Shown here: positions 1 through 8,274 of the stretch, piece by piece
How the letters are laid out: each line of letters begins with the position of its first letter
Numbering within the stretch: position 1 is the stretch's first letter
Assembly: GCA_964487295.1 (NCBI GenBank)
Contig: CAZAQL010000086.1
Location: 1 to 11,211 of the forward strand
Reading direction: 5' to 3'
Length of the DNA: 11,211 nt
Source: JAPEKQ01 sp964487295
Lineage (GTDB): Bacteria > Joyebacterota > Joyebacteria > Joyebacterales > Joyebacteraceae
Program-made: the position numbers and the translations under genes
Notes under the pieces: model-generated
The model's input: only the letters and a program-made list of their open reading frames with translations
Told to the model about the DNA's origin: nothing
Database searches by the model: none

Positions 1-1
1 G

Positions 2-55
2 CTCTCGGTCGCGGGCACTCCCGGCGCGACGCGCAAGATCGTCCTCGTCCGTTAG
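2..55 (+). CDS. 3' end of a plus-strand gene, probably a secreted protein with a FlgD-like/T9SS-type C-terminal tail (partial)
   Basis: Only the last 17 codons and the TAG stop (53-55) are in the window, reading LSVAGTPGATRKIVLVR. A basic 'xRKIVLVR' ending just before the stop is typical of the FlgD-Ig-like or type IX secretion C-terminal domains that end many large extracellular proteins in Bacteroidota and related FCB or candidate-phylum bacteria. In that family the tail is a sorting signal or the last beta strand of the Ig-like fold. The reading frame, stop and tail are what I see. The secreted nature is inferred from this short motif. The gene is convergent with the sirtuin gene. The body of the protein is outside the window, so its function is unknown. 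Confidence 0.5.
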   Translation, partial: LSVAGTPGATRKIVLVR

Positions 56-100
56 GGCGGAGTGACGCAGAGGGCCCGCGCGACCCGCCCGCAAGCAAAG

Positions 101-125
101 AGGCGCCGCGCAACGCGCGACGCCT
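101..125 (-). terminator. Candidate intrinsic terminator between convergent genes
   Basis: The arms AGGCG (101-105) and CGCCT (121-125) enclose an inner CGCG/CGCG pairing, giving an imperfect GC-rich hairpin between the stop of the left-edge gene and the stop of the sirtuin gene. Read on the minus strand it is followed by CTTTGCTTGC, which is moderately U-rich; read on the plus strand there is no U tract. Its place between two converging stop codons favours termination of the glnS-sirtuin transcript. The U tract is weak, so the call is tentative. Confidence 0.4.
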
Positions 126-151
126 CACATGCTACCCGTCTCCCTGGGTCG

Positions 152-916
152 TTACTTCGCAAGCACCTCCCGCACGAGAAGCGGCATGATCTCGCCCGCT
201 CTCCCCTGAAGGAAGATGTCGGTGTAGTCGTTCGTGTAGGTCGACGGGATCGTGTTGACCTCGATGATCGGCTTCCCCACGCGCTTCGCGGCGAGCGGAA
301 CGTGCGCCGCCGGCAGAACCTCGCCCATCGTCCCGATCACGAGCGCCAGCGACGCGGCCTCCGCCGCGTCGAACGACGCCTGCGCGACGTCCTCGGGGAT
401 CGGCTCGCTGAAGAACACGAAGTCGGGCTTGAGGAACCCGCCGCACGCTCCGCACGTCGGGAGCGCCGCGCCGAGGTCCGCGTGCTCTCGGTTGTAGACT
501 GCGCCGCACTTCATGCAGTGGAGCGTCTCGGTCGTGCCGTGAAACTCGAGCACGTTCCTGCTGCCGGCGGCCTGATGAAGTCCGTCGATGTTCTGCGTCA
601 CGACCGCGTGGACGAGCCCCGCCTTCTCGAGCTCGACGATCGCGTAGTGCGCGGCGTTCGGCTCGGCGCGGAGGACGGCGTCGAAGAAGAGCTCGTGGAT
701 GGTCGGCCAGCACACCTCGGGCTCGCGCATGAAGCGCCTGAGCTCGATGAAGCTCGGATCGTGCGTTTCCCACAGGCCGTCCGGCCCGCGGAACGGCGGG
801 ACGCCGCTCTCGACCGAGATGCCCGCTCCGGTGAACACGAGAATGTCCCCGAGGCTTCGTATGAGATCGGCCGCTTCCTTAAGCGCCGCCATGTCCAGCG
901 TATTCTCCTGCTCCAT
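152..916 (-). CDS. Sir2-family NAD-dependent protein deacylase (sirtuin)
   Basis: This 254-residue protein removes acyl groups from lysines using NAD+, giving nicotinamide and O-acyl-ADP-ribose. Visible motifs in order are GAGIS (30-34), SGVPPFRGPDGLW (37-49), TQNIDGLHQ (107-115), the catalytic His126 in FHG, four zinc-type cysteines (C134, C137, C155, C158), GTMGEVLPAA (195-204) and VNTIPS (220-225). The usual GTS is GTM here. The length is normal for a single-domain bacterial sirtuin. I see no Tyr-x-x-Arg pair like that of SIRT5/CobB desuccinylases, so deacetylation or a long-chain activity is likelier, but the substrate cannot be told. The ATG lies 3 bp after the glnS stop, with an AAGG-type ribosome site inside the end of glnS, so the two are probably co-transcribed and perhaps translationally coupled. 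Confidence 0.93.
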   Translation of the reverse strand: MEQENTLDMAALKEAADLIRSLGDILVFTGAGISVESGVPPFRGPDGLWETHDPSFIELRRFMREPEVCWPTIHELFFDAVLRAEPNAAHYAIVELEKAGLVHAVVTQNIDGLHQAAGSRNVLEFHGTTETLHCMKCGAVYNREHADLGAALPTCGACGGFLKPDFVFFSEPIPEDVAQASFDAAEAASLALVIGTMGEVLPAAHVPLAAKRVGKPIIEVNTIPSTYTNDYTDIFLQGRAGEIMPLLVREVLAK

Positions 917-919
917 CGT

Positions 920-2742
<1,823 letters not shown>

Positions 2743-2746
<4 letters not shown>

Positions 2747-2774
2747 CCGGTCTGCCCCATGATGTAACCCTCCT
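2743..2774 (-). promoter_or_regulatory. glnS translation-initiation region with a strong Shine-Dalgarno and five-codon overlapping mini-ORF
   Basis: On the minus strand AGGAGGG (2774-2768) is followed after seven bases by ATG (2760-2758). That ATG opens an ORF reading Met-Gly-Gln-Thr-Gly and then TGA (2745-2743). The TGA overlaps the glnS GTG start (2746-2744) as GTGA. The GTG itself has only a GGGG run eight bases before it. Either ribosomes read the mini-ORF and restart at the GTG, or one base is missing: a fifth G in the GGGG run (2758-2755) would put the ATG in frame as MGADRVTNPEEK. Confidence 0.6.
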
Positions 2775-2802
2775 TTGTCTTCGAACTGCCCCAGTGCTGC
2801 GT

Positions 2803-2866
2803 CTTCGTCCGGCCCGCCGGACGAAGCGCTGGCGTGCCCGCAGGGCACGCGTCGCCCGCAGGGCGG
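2803..2866 (-). repeat. Three tandem GC-rich hairpins between the ammonia-lyase gene and glnS
   Basis: An 11-bp perfect stem (2803-2813 with 2816-2826) is followed by an 8-bp perfect stem GCGTGCCC/GGGCACGC (2832-2839 with 2843-2850) and a 5-bp stem CGCCC/GGGCG (2853-2857 with 2861-2865). The last two share the same 3-base GCA loop flanked by CCC and GGG, so they look like copies of one short palindrome. They begin a few bases past the ammonia-lyase TAA (2872-2870) in the direction of transcription. No U tract follows, so a factor-independent terminator is unlikely. RNA 3'-end protection, a REP-like role or partial attenuation before glnS are possible. Confidence 0.6.
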
Positions 2867-2869
2867 CCC

Positions 2870-4396
2870 TTATCCTTCGAGACTTCCCACCGCCGCCTCG
2901 ACCGCGTCGAGGATCTCGCACGACTTCACGAGCTCCTTCATCGTGGTGTGGTCCGGGTAGAGCGGCCGGTCGATGTCGAGGAACTCAACATGCTTCCGGA
3001 TGACGTCGTGCGCCACCGTCGTACCCTTCCCCTTCTCGAACTCCCTGAAGTCCATCGCCTGCGCCGCCGCCATGAACTCGATACCGAGGATGCCATAGGC
3101 GTTGTCGATGATCTGATGGTTCTTGATGGCCGTGTTCATGCCCATCGAGACGAAGTCCTCCTGGTCGGCCGCGGCAGGGATCGACTGGATACTCGCCGGG
3201 GCCGAGAGGATACGCTGCTCGACGATGAGGCTGTCGGCCGTGTACTGCGAGAGCATCATCCCCGACATCATCCCCGCGCCCTTCGTCAGGAACGACGGAA
3301 GACCGACCGACAGCGCCGGGTTCGTCATCCGGTTCAACCGGCGTTCGGACAGGACGCAGACCATCGTGATGGCCGCGCCCGCCATGTCCATCGGCAGACA
3401 AACCGGCGACCCCTGGAAGTTGGCGCCCGTGAGCGTCAGCTTGTACTCGGGGAAGAAGATCGGGTTGTCACCGACGCCGTTCAGCTCGACCTCGACCTGG
3501 CTCCTGGCGTACGCAACCGCGTCGTGCGCGGCGCCGATGACCTGGGGGGTCGAGCGCATCGAGTAGGCGTCCTGGACCTTCATCTTGAGACGGCCCTCGG
3601 CCACATCGCCGCCCGCCATGCACGTCATGAGCGACTTGGCGGTACGGACGGCGCCCTTGAACCCGCGGATCTTGTGGAGCCGCTCATCGTACGGCTTCGT
3701 GTTCGCCATGAGCGCTTCGAGCGACATCGAACACGCGATCTCCGCCTGCTTGAGGATGCGGTTCATGTCGTAGATGTGGATGGCGCTCATCGCGGTCAGG
3801 AGGTTCGACCCGTTGATCGTCGCGAGACCGTCGCGCGCCTGGAGACCGGGGACCGGGATACCGGCCCTGTCGAGCGCCTCCTTCCCCGGAAGCAGCTCGC
3901 CGTCGTAATACGCGTGCCCCTCACCCATCATCAGGAGTGCGATCTGGCTCATCGGGGCGAGATCACCGCACGCGCCGACCGAACCCTTCTGACAGACGAA
4001 CGGCGTGACACCCTTGTTGAGCATGTCGACCAGCGTCTGTGTGATCTCGGGTCGACAGCCGGAGTTGCCGTGACAGTGCACGTTGATTCGACCGACCATC
4101 GCGCCGCGAACGTACTCGATCGGAGCGGGATCGCCGATGCCGGCGGCGTGATTGTAGATGAGGAACTTCTGGAACTGCTCGACCTGCTCGTCGTCGAGGA
4201 CGACCTCGGAGAACTCACCGATGCCGGTGTTGACACCGTACATGATCTCGTGCGCCTGGATCTTCTCCTCGAGCATCGCTCGACAGACGTTGATCCGCTC
4301 GACCGAGTCCGCCGATATCTCGACCTTCTCGCCGTGACGTGCGACCGCGACCAGCTTCTCGACCGTGAGTCCGCTTCCGTCCAGAACGATTGCCAT
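2870..4396 (-). CDS. hutH: Histidine ammonia-lyase family enzyme with Ala-Cys-Gly in place of the Ala-Ser-Gly MIO triad
   Basis: Enzymes of this family deaminate L-histidine to trans-urocanate using the MIO electrophile, formed by self-cyclisation of an Ala-Ser-Gly triad. This 508-residue protein matches the usual length. Its active-site residues fall at nearly the same numbers as in Pseudomonas HAL: Tyr53, His83 (NHAAGIG), the triad 142-144, Asn195, Gln275, Tyr278, Arg281, Phe327 (GANFQG) and Glu413 (DQEDFVSMG). The His83 and Glu413 pair points to histidine rather than Phe or Tyr. The triad reads A142-C143-G144 within GSVGACGDLAP; the Cys codon is TGC at 3970-3968. The ATG at 4396 is chosen because TCAGGAG lies just upstream; a longer frame to 4531 adds only low-complexity sequence. 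No hutU, hutI or hutG gene is nearby, so a role in full histidine breakdown is not shown here. Other aromatic amino acid lyase or aminomutase activities remain possible. Confidence 0.88.
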   Translation of the reverse strand: MAIVLDGSGLTVEKLVAVARHGEKVEISADSVERINVCRAMLEEKIQAHEIMYGVNTGIGEFSEVVLDDEQVEQFQKFLIYNHAAGIGDPAPIEYVRGAMVGRINVHCHGNSGCRPEITQTLVDMLNKGVTPFVCQKGSVGACGDLAPMSQIALLMMGEGHAYYDGELLPGKEALDRAGIPVPGLQARDGLATINGSNLLTAMSAIHIYDMNRILKQAEIACSMSLEALMANTKPYDERLHKIRGFKGAVRTAKSLMTCMAGGDVAEGRLKMKVQDAYSMRSTPQVIGAAHDAVAYARSQVEVELNGVGDNPIFFPEYKLTLTGANFQGSPVCLPMDMAGAAITMVCVLSERRLNRMTNPALSVGLPSFLTKGAGMMSGMMLSQYTADSLIVEQRILSAPASIQSIPAAADQEDFVSMGMNTAIKNHQIIDNAYGILGIEFMAAAQAMDFREFEKGKGTTVAHDVIRKHVEFLDIDRPLYPDHTTMKELVKSCEILDAVEAAVGSLEG

Positions 4397-4449
4397 GTGC
4401 CTGCTCCTGACATACTGCGGTTCGAAAAGACCTGCGCCCTCCCGTCGGC

Positions 4450-4481
4450 GGGGCGGACCACGCCCCGGCCGCCGCGAGGCC
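4450..4481 (-). repeat. GC-rich hairpins in the leader of the ammonia-lyase gene
   Basis: GGGGCG (4450-4455) and CGCCCC (4461-4466) form a 6-bp stem with a GACCA loop, next to GGCC (4467-4470) and GGCC (4478-4481). They lie in the 155-bp gap between the methyltransferase stop and the ammonia-lyase ATG. On the minus strand a run of four T follows, but only about 20 bases later. They could be a weak terminator for the upstream genes or a leader structure. I see no convincing sigma-70 promoter in this gap. Confidence 0.35.
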
Positions 4482-4551
4482 GGTTCTGCATGCGTTCTGC
4501 CGATTCTCTCAGGGGACAGGGGCCCGGGCAAGGGCTAACTCTGACGCTGGT

Positions 4552-5262
4552 TCAGACCCTCGCGAAGACGTGGATCATCGAGGACATCACGCCCGGCTCG
4601 AACTCGGCGCCCTTGAAGTTGCCGAGGCTCTCGACCAGCGCGAACCCGCGTTCGTCGTGGATGGTCACGCAGTCTTCGAAGCCCACCGGATGGAGATCCA
4701 CCGAGCCCTCGAACAGCACGGCGTCGCCCCTCAGGAGGCGCGTCTTGAACTCGACGCGTTCCTGCGTGATGACGGGATAGCGACGTTCGAAGACGACCGC
4801 TCCCCCCTCGACCTCGACGTCCGGGAATCGGTACGAGCTTCGCGTGAGGATGTAGTCCCAGTTGACGAACTGCAGCACCCAGGGCGCACCGGGCTCCGTG
4901 AGGTCGGCCAGATCGTCGACGAACCGCTCGAAGGCGGCCCGGTCGATGTGTGAGGCCACGTTGCCGATGCAGAACGCGCCGTCGAGGCGCCGTCCAAGCC
5001 GGTCGATATCGGCCATCCCCATCGTGCGGAAATCGACGTCCGGGTAGCGCGCCCGCGCCCGCTCGATCATCCGCGGATCCACGTCGATGCCAACGGGGGT
5101 GCGCCCCGTGCGGGCGAGTCGGGCGCAGTAGTCGCCCGTCCCGCAGCCGACGTCGAGCACGCGACCGGACTTCGGCATGGTCTCCTGGAGGAACTGGTCG
5201 ACGGCGTCCTCGACCGGGAAGACCTTCTCGTAGTATTCGGCGAAGTCCGAGTAGAAGGACAT
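4552..5262 (-). CDS. Class I SAM-dependent methyltransferase, substrate unknown
   Basis: This 236-residue protein has a Rossmann-type methyltransferase fold. SAM-binding motif I is VLDVGCGTGDY (35-45), and the acidic residue binding the ribose is Asp60 in VGIDVDPRM. A post-motif FCIGNVASHI segment (98-106) follows. The C-terminal half is beta-rich and probably forms the substrate lid. It resembles the broad Methyltransf_11/25 group of small-molecule methyltransferases, for which sequence alone does not give the substrate. The ATG at 5262 is preceded by GGAGAGACGC. It lies 73 bp after the metallophosphoesterase stop and is probably in the same transcript. No neighbour reveals the substrate. 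Confidence 0.88.
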   Translation of the reverse strand: MSFYSDFAEYYEKVFPVEDAVDQFLQETMPKSGRVLDVGCGTGDYCARLARTGRTPVGIDVDPRMIERARARYPDVDFRTMGMADIDRLGRRLDGAFCIGNVASHIDRAAFERFVDDLADLTEPGAPWVLQFVNWDYILTRSSYRFPDVEVEGGAVVFERRYPVITQERVEFKTRLLRGDAVLFEGSVDLHPVGFEDCVTIHDERGFALVESLGNFKGAEFEPGVMSSMIHVFARV

Positions 5263-5301
5263 GCGTCTCTCCGTGAAGGAGTTCGAGCCGCGTCCACGGG
5301 T

Positions 5302-5338
5302 AAGAGGCGCGCTCCCAGGCGCGGGCAGCCGGCCTCTA
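5302..5338 (-). terminator. Hairpin starting at the metallophosphoesterase stop codon
   Basis: AGAGGC (5303-5308) pairs with GCCTCT (5332-5337), and an inner GCGC/GCGC stem is possible. On the minus strand the structure starts within the TAG stop codon (5338-5336) and ends with CCTCTTA. The U tract is very short, so it may be a weak terminator, a 3'-end stabiliser or an interspersed palindrome of the kind seen near glnS. Confidence 0.3.
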
Positions 5339-5959
5339 CAGGTCGACGACGATGGCCGCGTTCGTCGGTTCGTATCTCTCCGTGACCGAGCTCGCGTTGG
5401 CGAACCGGATGCCGGCCTGCTCGGTCACGCCCGCACCCTCGTGGATGTGGCCGAAGACGTGAAGCCGCGGCCTGACACGCAGGACCGCGTCCATGAGGTC
5501 CTCGCATCCCGCGGCGTCGCCGCGAACGGTCTCGTCGCCGTGCCCCGCCGGAGGTCCGTGCGTGACGAGCACGTCCGTTCCTTCCGGTATCAGGCTCCAC
5601 TTCCGCCTGAGTTCCTCGCCGCGCTCGAGATTGAACGCCCAGTCCATGAACGCCGGCTGCCAGGGACTACCGTAGAAGGTCATCCCCTCGACGACGACCG
5701 CGCTGTCGCGAAGGTAGACGCAGTTCGTCAGGAGCGGCTCGACGCTCGCCGGCGCGCGCTCGAACGGGAAGTCGTGATTCCCGGCGATCACGATCTTGTG
5801 AGGGTGCGGCAGTTCACCGAGCCACGCGTTGAAATCGAACACGTGCTCGATCTCGCCCACGCTCGTCAGGTCTCCGGCGTGCACGAGAACATCGCCGTCG
5901 GGGACCTCGGGGATCGCCCTGTGCTTCGCGTGTGTGTCGCTGATGGCGACGATCCTCAC
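5336..5959 (-). CDS. MPPED1/2-type calcineurin-like metallophosphoesterase
   Basis: This 207-residue protein is a two-metal phosphoesterase, probably hydrolysing cyclic nucleotides or other phosphodiesters in the cytoplasm. Metal-ligand motifs are SDTH (7-10, Asp8 and His10), GD (29-30), GNHD (60-63), THGPP (133-137) and GHIHEG (170-175). Stretches such as LLTNCVYLRDS, EGMTFYGSPWQP and KWSLIPEG match the vertebrate MPPED1/MPPED2 family closely. In mammalian MPPED2 the His at the position of His171 is Gly, which lowers activity; here the His is present, so the enzyme should be fully active. The start is taken as GTG at 5959, with AGGAG eight bases upstream, right before the RIVAISDTH strand. 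An upstream GTG at 6013 lacks a ribosome site. The true substrate is unknown. Confidence 0.9.
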   Translation of the reverse strand: MRIVAISDTHAKHRAIPEVPDGDVLVHAGDLTSVGEIEHVFDFNAWLGELPHPHKIVIAGNHDFPFERAPASVEPLLTNCVYLRDSAVVVEGMTFYGSPWQPAFMDWAFNLERGEELRRKWSLIPEGTDVLVTHGPPAGHGDETVRGDAAGCEDLMDAVLRVRPRLHVFGHIHEGAGVTEQAGIRFANASSVTERYEPTNAAIVVDL

Positions 5960-6084
5960 AGCGCTCTCTCCTTCTCCCGGGGAACAAACGAGCGGCTCGG
6001 AGCCTTTAAGCACCGCAGTTCCAAGAGGCTGGGTTCGCCGACGCCCGCTGAGACGGCTCGTCGCGGCACCCCTCTTCGGCGCGC

Positions 6085-6717
6085 CTAGTCGGTCGCGACG
6101 ACGCCGTCCCTGTCGAGCTCGGCCGCGATCTCACGCGACACCGATTGCAGGAACGCGACCTTGCCGACGCTCGCGTCCCCGGCGGTCTTCGCCAGGGCCC
6201 GCCAGACGATCTCGCCGGTCTCCTGGTCGAGCAGCTCGGCCCTGAAGTCGGCCCAGGCGTCGACATCCACCCCGCCACCCGACCACCGGGTCACCCGATG
6301 CACGCGCCCGGTGTACGGATTCACGCGATGGACCGTGTGCCGCGTGGGCGGTATGCGGTGCCTCGTCGCACCCGCGTCCGTGAGGACGAGCGTCAACACC
6401 GCGTCGACGCCGCGTTCCTCGAGCCTTCTCTGGCGCTCATCGAACGAGTACTCTCTGCCTCCGAAGAAGACCGTGTACTGGGCGACCGCGTCGATACCCC
6501 GTGACTCGAGCTCCTCGACGAGATAGTCCTCGGCGCTCTGGACGAGCATGTCGTCCTCCAGATCGATCCAGACGAGCACTCGCCCGTACGGCTCGCCTGA
6601 GAAGTCCGGCGAGACCTGCGAACGGATGTTCGTCGTCGCACACCCGCCGGCGACGAGCGCCACGGCCACGGATGCCGCCGTCGCAAGTGCGAATCGAGCT
6701 CCTCTCAGCCTCATCAT
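6085..6717 (-). CDS. Predicted outer-envelope lipoprotein of unknown function
   Basis: The 210-residue product starts MMRLRGARF, followed by a hydrophobic stretch (9-23) and A-G-G-C with Cys26, a plausible lipobox for signal peptidase II. The mature part has an alpha/beta look: GRVLVWIDLEDD (46-56), an amphipathic segment rich in Glu, VDAVLTLVLTDAG (104-116), and a long His/Arg-rich hairpin region (119-145) with HRVNPYTGRVHRV. FRAELLDQETGEIVWRA (158-174) follows; this last motif is typical of small bacterial lipoproteins such as the DUF4136 and CsgG-like groups, where a strand ends in 'TGEivW'. I cannot assign a function. ATG at 6717 or 6714 is used because AGGGAGG lies directly upstream; the 6717 site is listed. 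It follows yjbQ by 28 bp. Confidence 0.82.
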   Translation of the reverse strand: MMRLRGARFALATAASVAVALVAGGCATTNIRSQVSPDFSGEPYGRVLVWIDLEDDMLVQSAEDYLVEELESRGIDAVAQYTVFFGGREYSFDERQRRLEERGVDAVLTLVLTDAGATRHRIPPTRHTVHRVNPYTGRVHRVTRWSGGGVDVDAWADFRAELLDQETGEIVWRALAKTAGDASVGKVAFLQSVSREIAAELDRDGVVATD

Positions 6718-6745
6718 GTCGACCTCCCTCGGTCGCCGCGCGCGG

Positions 6746-7165
6746 CTACTCCCCGATGATCTTGACGAGCACGCGCTTTCGGCGCCCTCCGTCGAACTCG
6801 CCGTAGAAGATCTGCTCCCAGGGACCGAAGTCGAGTGCGCCATCAGTCACCGCCACGACGACCTCGCGGCCCATGATCTGGCGCTTCAGGTGCGCGTCAC
6901 CGTTGTCCTCGCCGGTCCTGTTGTGCCGGTATCGCGAGGTCGGCTCGTGGGGAGCGAGCCCCTCGAGCCACTCCTCGTAGTCGGCGTGCAATCCGCGTTC
7001 GTCATCGTTGATGAACACGGACGCGGTGATGTGCATGGCGTTGACGAGCACGAGCCCCTCGCGCACGCCGGATTCCGCGAGCGCATCCTCCACTTCGGAG
7101 GTGATGTTCACGAACGCCCGTCTGCCTGGGATATCGAACCACAGCTCCTTCCGGTAGCTCTTCAT
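6746..7165 (-). CDS. yjbQ: YjbQ/UPF0047 family protein (secondary thiamine-phosphate synthase enzyme)
   Basis: This 139-residue protein has the full UPF0047 pattern: VNAMHITASVFINDDE (41-56), NGDAHLK (88-94), and a TDGALDFGPWEQIFYGEFDG segment (107-126). Family members have been reported to have a weak thiamine-phosphate synthase activity in E. coli, but the main role is unsettled. The His45 and His92 clusters probably bind a metal or phosphate. The ATG overlaps the stop of the DHOD-like gene by one base (TGATG), and a GGAGG sits four bases before it inside that gene, so translation is likely coupled. No other thiamine gene is in the window. Confidence 0.93.
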   Translation of the reverse strand: MKSYRKELWFDIPGRRAFVNITSEVEDALAESGVREGLVLVNAMHITASVFINDDERGLHADYEEWLEGLAPHEPTSRYRHNRTGEDNGDAHLKRQIMGREVVVAVTDGALDFGPWEQIFYGEFDGGRRKRVLVKIIGE

Positions 7166-8151
7166 CAGACCTCCGCCTCCGACGTCTTCATGAACTGGAC
7201 GCGCTCGTAGCTCGCGGGATCGAGGCTCGACTCCTGGCTCATCCGCCCCTTGAAGTCGGCGATCGTGCCGAAATCGTGCGCGGCCATCCAGGCACCCATC
7301 TCATCGAGCATCGGTCCGATCCGCGAGAGGCCGTGTCGATAGAAGACCGAGCAGACCTCGACGGCGGCGGCGCCGGCGAGCAGCATCTTGACGACGTCCC
7401 TGCCGTCGTGGACGCCGGTCGTGGCGACGAGGTCGCACGGGAGCTCGCCGGAGAGCAGTGCGATCCACCGCAGAGGCACGAGCATCTCGGAGGGCTCGCT
7501 CAGGTAGCTGGCCGACACCATCTCCATCGCATCGATGTCGAAGTCGAACCGCGCGAAGCGGTTGAACAGCACGAGCGCGTCGGCTCCCGCGTCGGCAAGC
7601 CCCTTCGCGGTGTGCGCGAGACCGGAGAATCGCGAGCCGATCTTGAGCGCTACGGGGATGTCGATCTTCCCCTTCACGGCGGAGAGCACGTCGAAGTAGA
7701 CCTGCTCGTAGGCCCGCCCATCGCGCTCCGTGTCCGACGGCAGAACGAAGACGTTGAGTTCGAGCGCGTCGGCGCCGGCCTGCTCGACGCGGCCCGCGAA
7801 GTCCGTCCAGCCGCCCGCGGAGACGCAGTGGACGCTCGCGATCACCGGGATGTCGAGCTCGCGCTTCGCGGCCGTGATGAGTTCGATGAAACGCCTCACC
7901 GCGTTCTCGCGTCCGTAGTTCCGGATGTAGTCGGCGGCCTCCGTGTGCGCGTACGGCGTCTCCCCCGCCGCGACGATCCCGTCCACCTCCGCCTCGATCT
8001 GCTCCTCGAAAATCGACTTGAGAACGACCGCGCCCGCTCCGGCCTGTTCGCACTCCTTGAGCTTCTCAAGGGAGCTCGTCAGTCCGGAGCTGGCCACGAT
8101 CACCGGATTCCTCAGGTCGAGTCCCATGAACGTCGTCTTGAGATCGGCCAT
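7165..8151 (-). CDS. Dihydroorotate dehydrogenase-like flavoprotein
   Basis: This 328-residue protein has the FMN-binding TIM-barrel layout of class 1 DHODs: NPVIVASSGLTSSLEKL (15-31), VVLKSIF (42-48), IPVIASVH (101-108), ADALELNVFVLPSD (127-140), IPVALKIG (165-172), and a phosphate-binding end TTGVHDGRDVVKMLLAGA (244-261). True DHODs have LNxSCPN where this has LNVFVLP, so the usual orotate-binding loop is not kept. That places it in the DHOD-like group found widely in Bacteroidota, cyanobacteria and others, whose substrate is not settled. The ATG at 8151 has AGGAGG five bases before it, the best ribosome site of the cluster. A promoter candidate lies about 50 bp upstream, and the gene probably leads the transcript with yjbQ and the lipoprotein. 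Confidence 0.9.
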   Translation of the reverse strand: MADLKTTFMGLDLRNPVIVASSGLTSSLEKLKECEQAGAGAVVLKSIFEEQIEAEVDGIVAAGETPYAHTEAADYIRNYGRENAVRRFIELITAAKRELDIPVIASVHCVSAGGWTDFAGRVEQAGADALELNVFVLPSDTERDGRAYEQVYFDVLSAVKGKIDIPVALKIGSRFSGLAHTAKGLADAGADALVLFNRFARFDFDIDAMEMVSASYLSEPSEMLVPLRWIALLSGELPCDLVATTGVHDGRDVVKMLLAGAAAVEVCSVFYRHGLSRIGPMLDEMGAWMAAHDFGTIADFKGRMSQESSLDPASYERVQFMKTSEAEV

Positions 8152-8199
8152 CAGTTCCTCCTGTCGCTCATCTGAAGTGAGTCGCGTCGCGGAGATAGT

Positions 8200-8229
8200 A
8201 TCATACCAGGTGGTCGCTGTCCCGTCGAA
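8200..8229 (-). promoter_or_regulatory. Sigma-70-like extended -10 promoter for the DHOD-like/yjbQ cluster
   Basis: On the minus strand TGGTATGAT gives an extended -10 (TATGAT at 8205-8200 with TG one base before). A poor -35 TTCGAC (8229-8224) lies 18 bases upstream. Transcription would start near 8193, leaving a leader of about 40 bases with AGGAGG close to the ATG. This AT-rich patch stands out in the GC-rich gap. Confidence 0.5.
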
Positions 8230-8274
8230 CTGATGAGCGCTCAGGGATGGAATGATCCAACGAGGGGTCGCAAA

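Noticed and set aside
152..916. Sirtuin as a SIRT5/CobB-type desuccinylase
   Set aside because: The region after the FRGPDGLW block (EPEVCWPTIHELFFDAVLR) lacks the Tyr-x-x-Arg pair that binds succinyl groups.
4397..4531. 45-residue N-terminal extension of the ammonia-lyase
   Set aside because: Arg/Pro/Gly-rich and unlike the family; the ATG at 4396 has a good Shine-Dalgarno and puts the active-site residues at the standard numbers.
2834..4780. Plus-strand open frame of 648 codons opposite the ammonia-lyase
   Set aside because: Same reason: no domain, no ribosome site, and the minus strand codes for a full-length family member with its active-site residues in place.
6718..6843. 42-residue N-terminal extension of the lipoprotein
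   Set aside because: It would overlap yjbQ, is Ser/Arg-rich, and would bury the signal peptide; the ATG at 6717 follows AGGGAGG.
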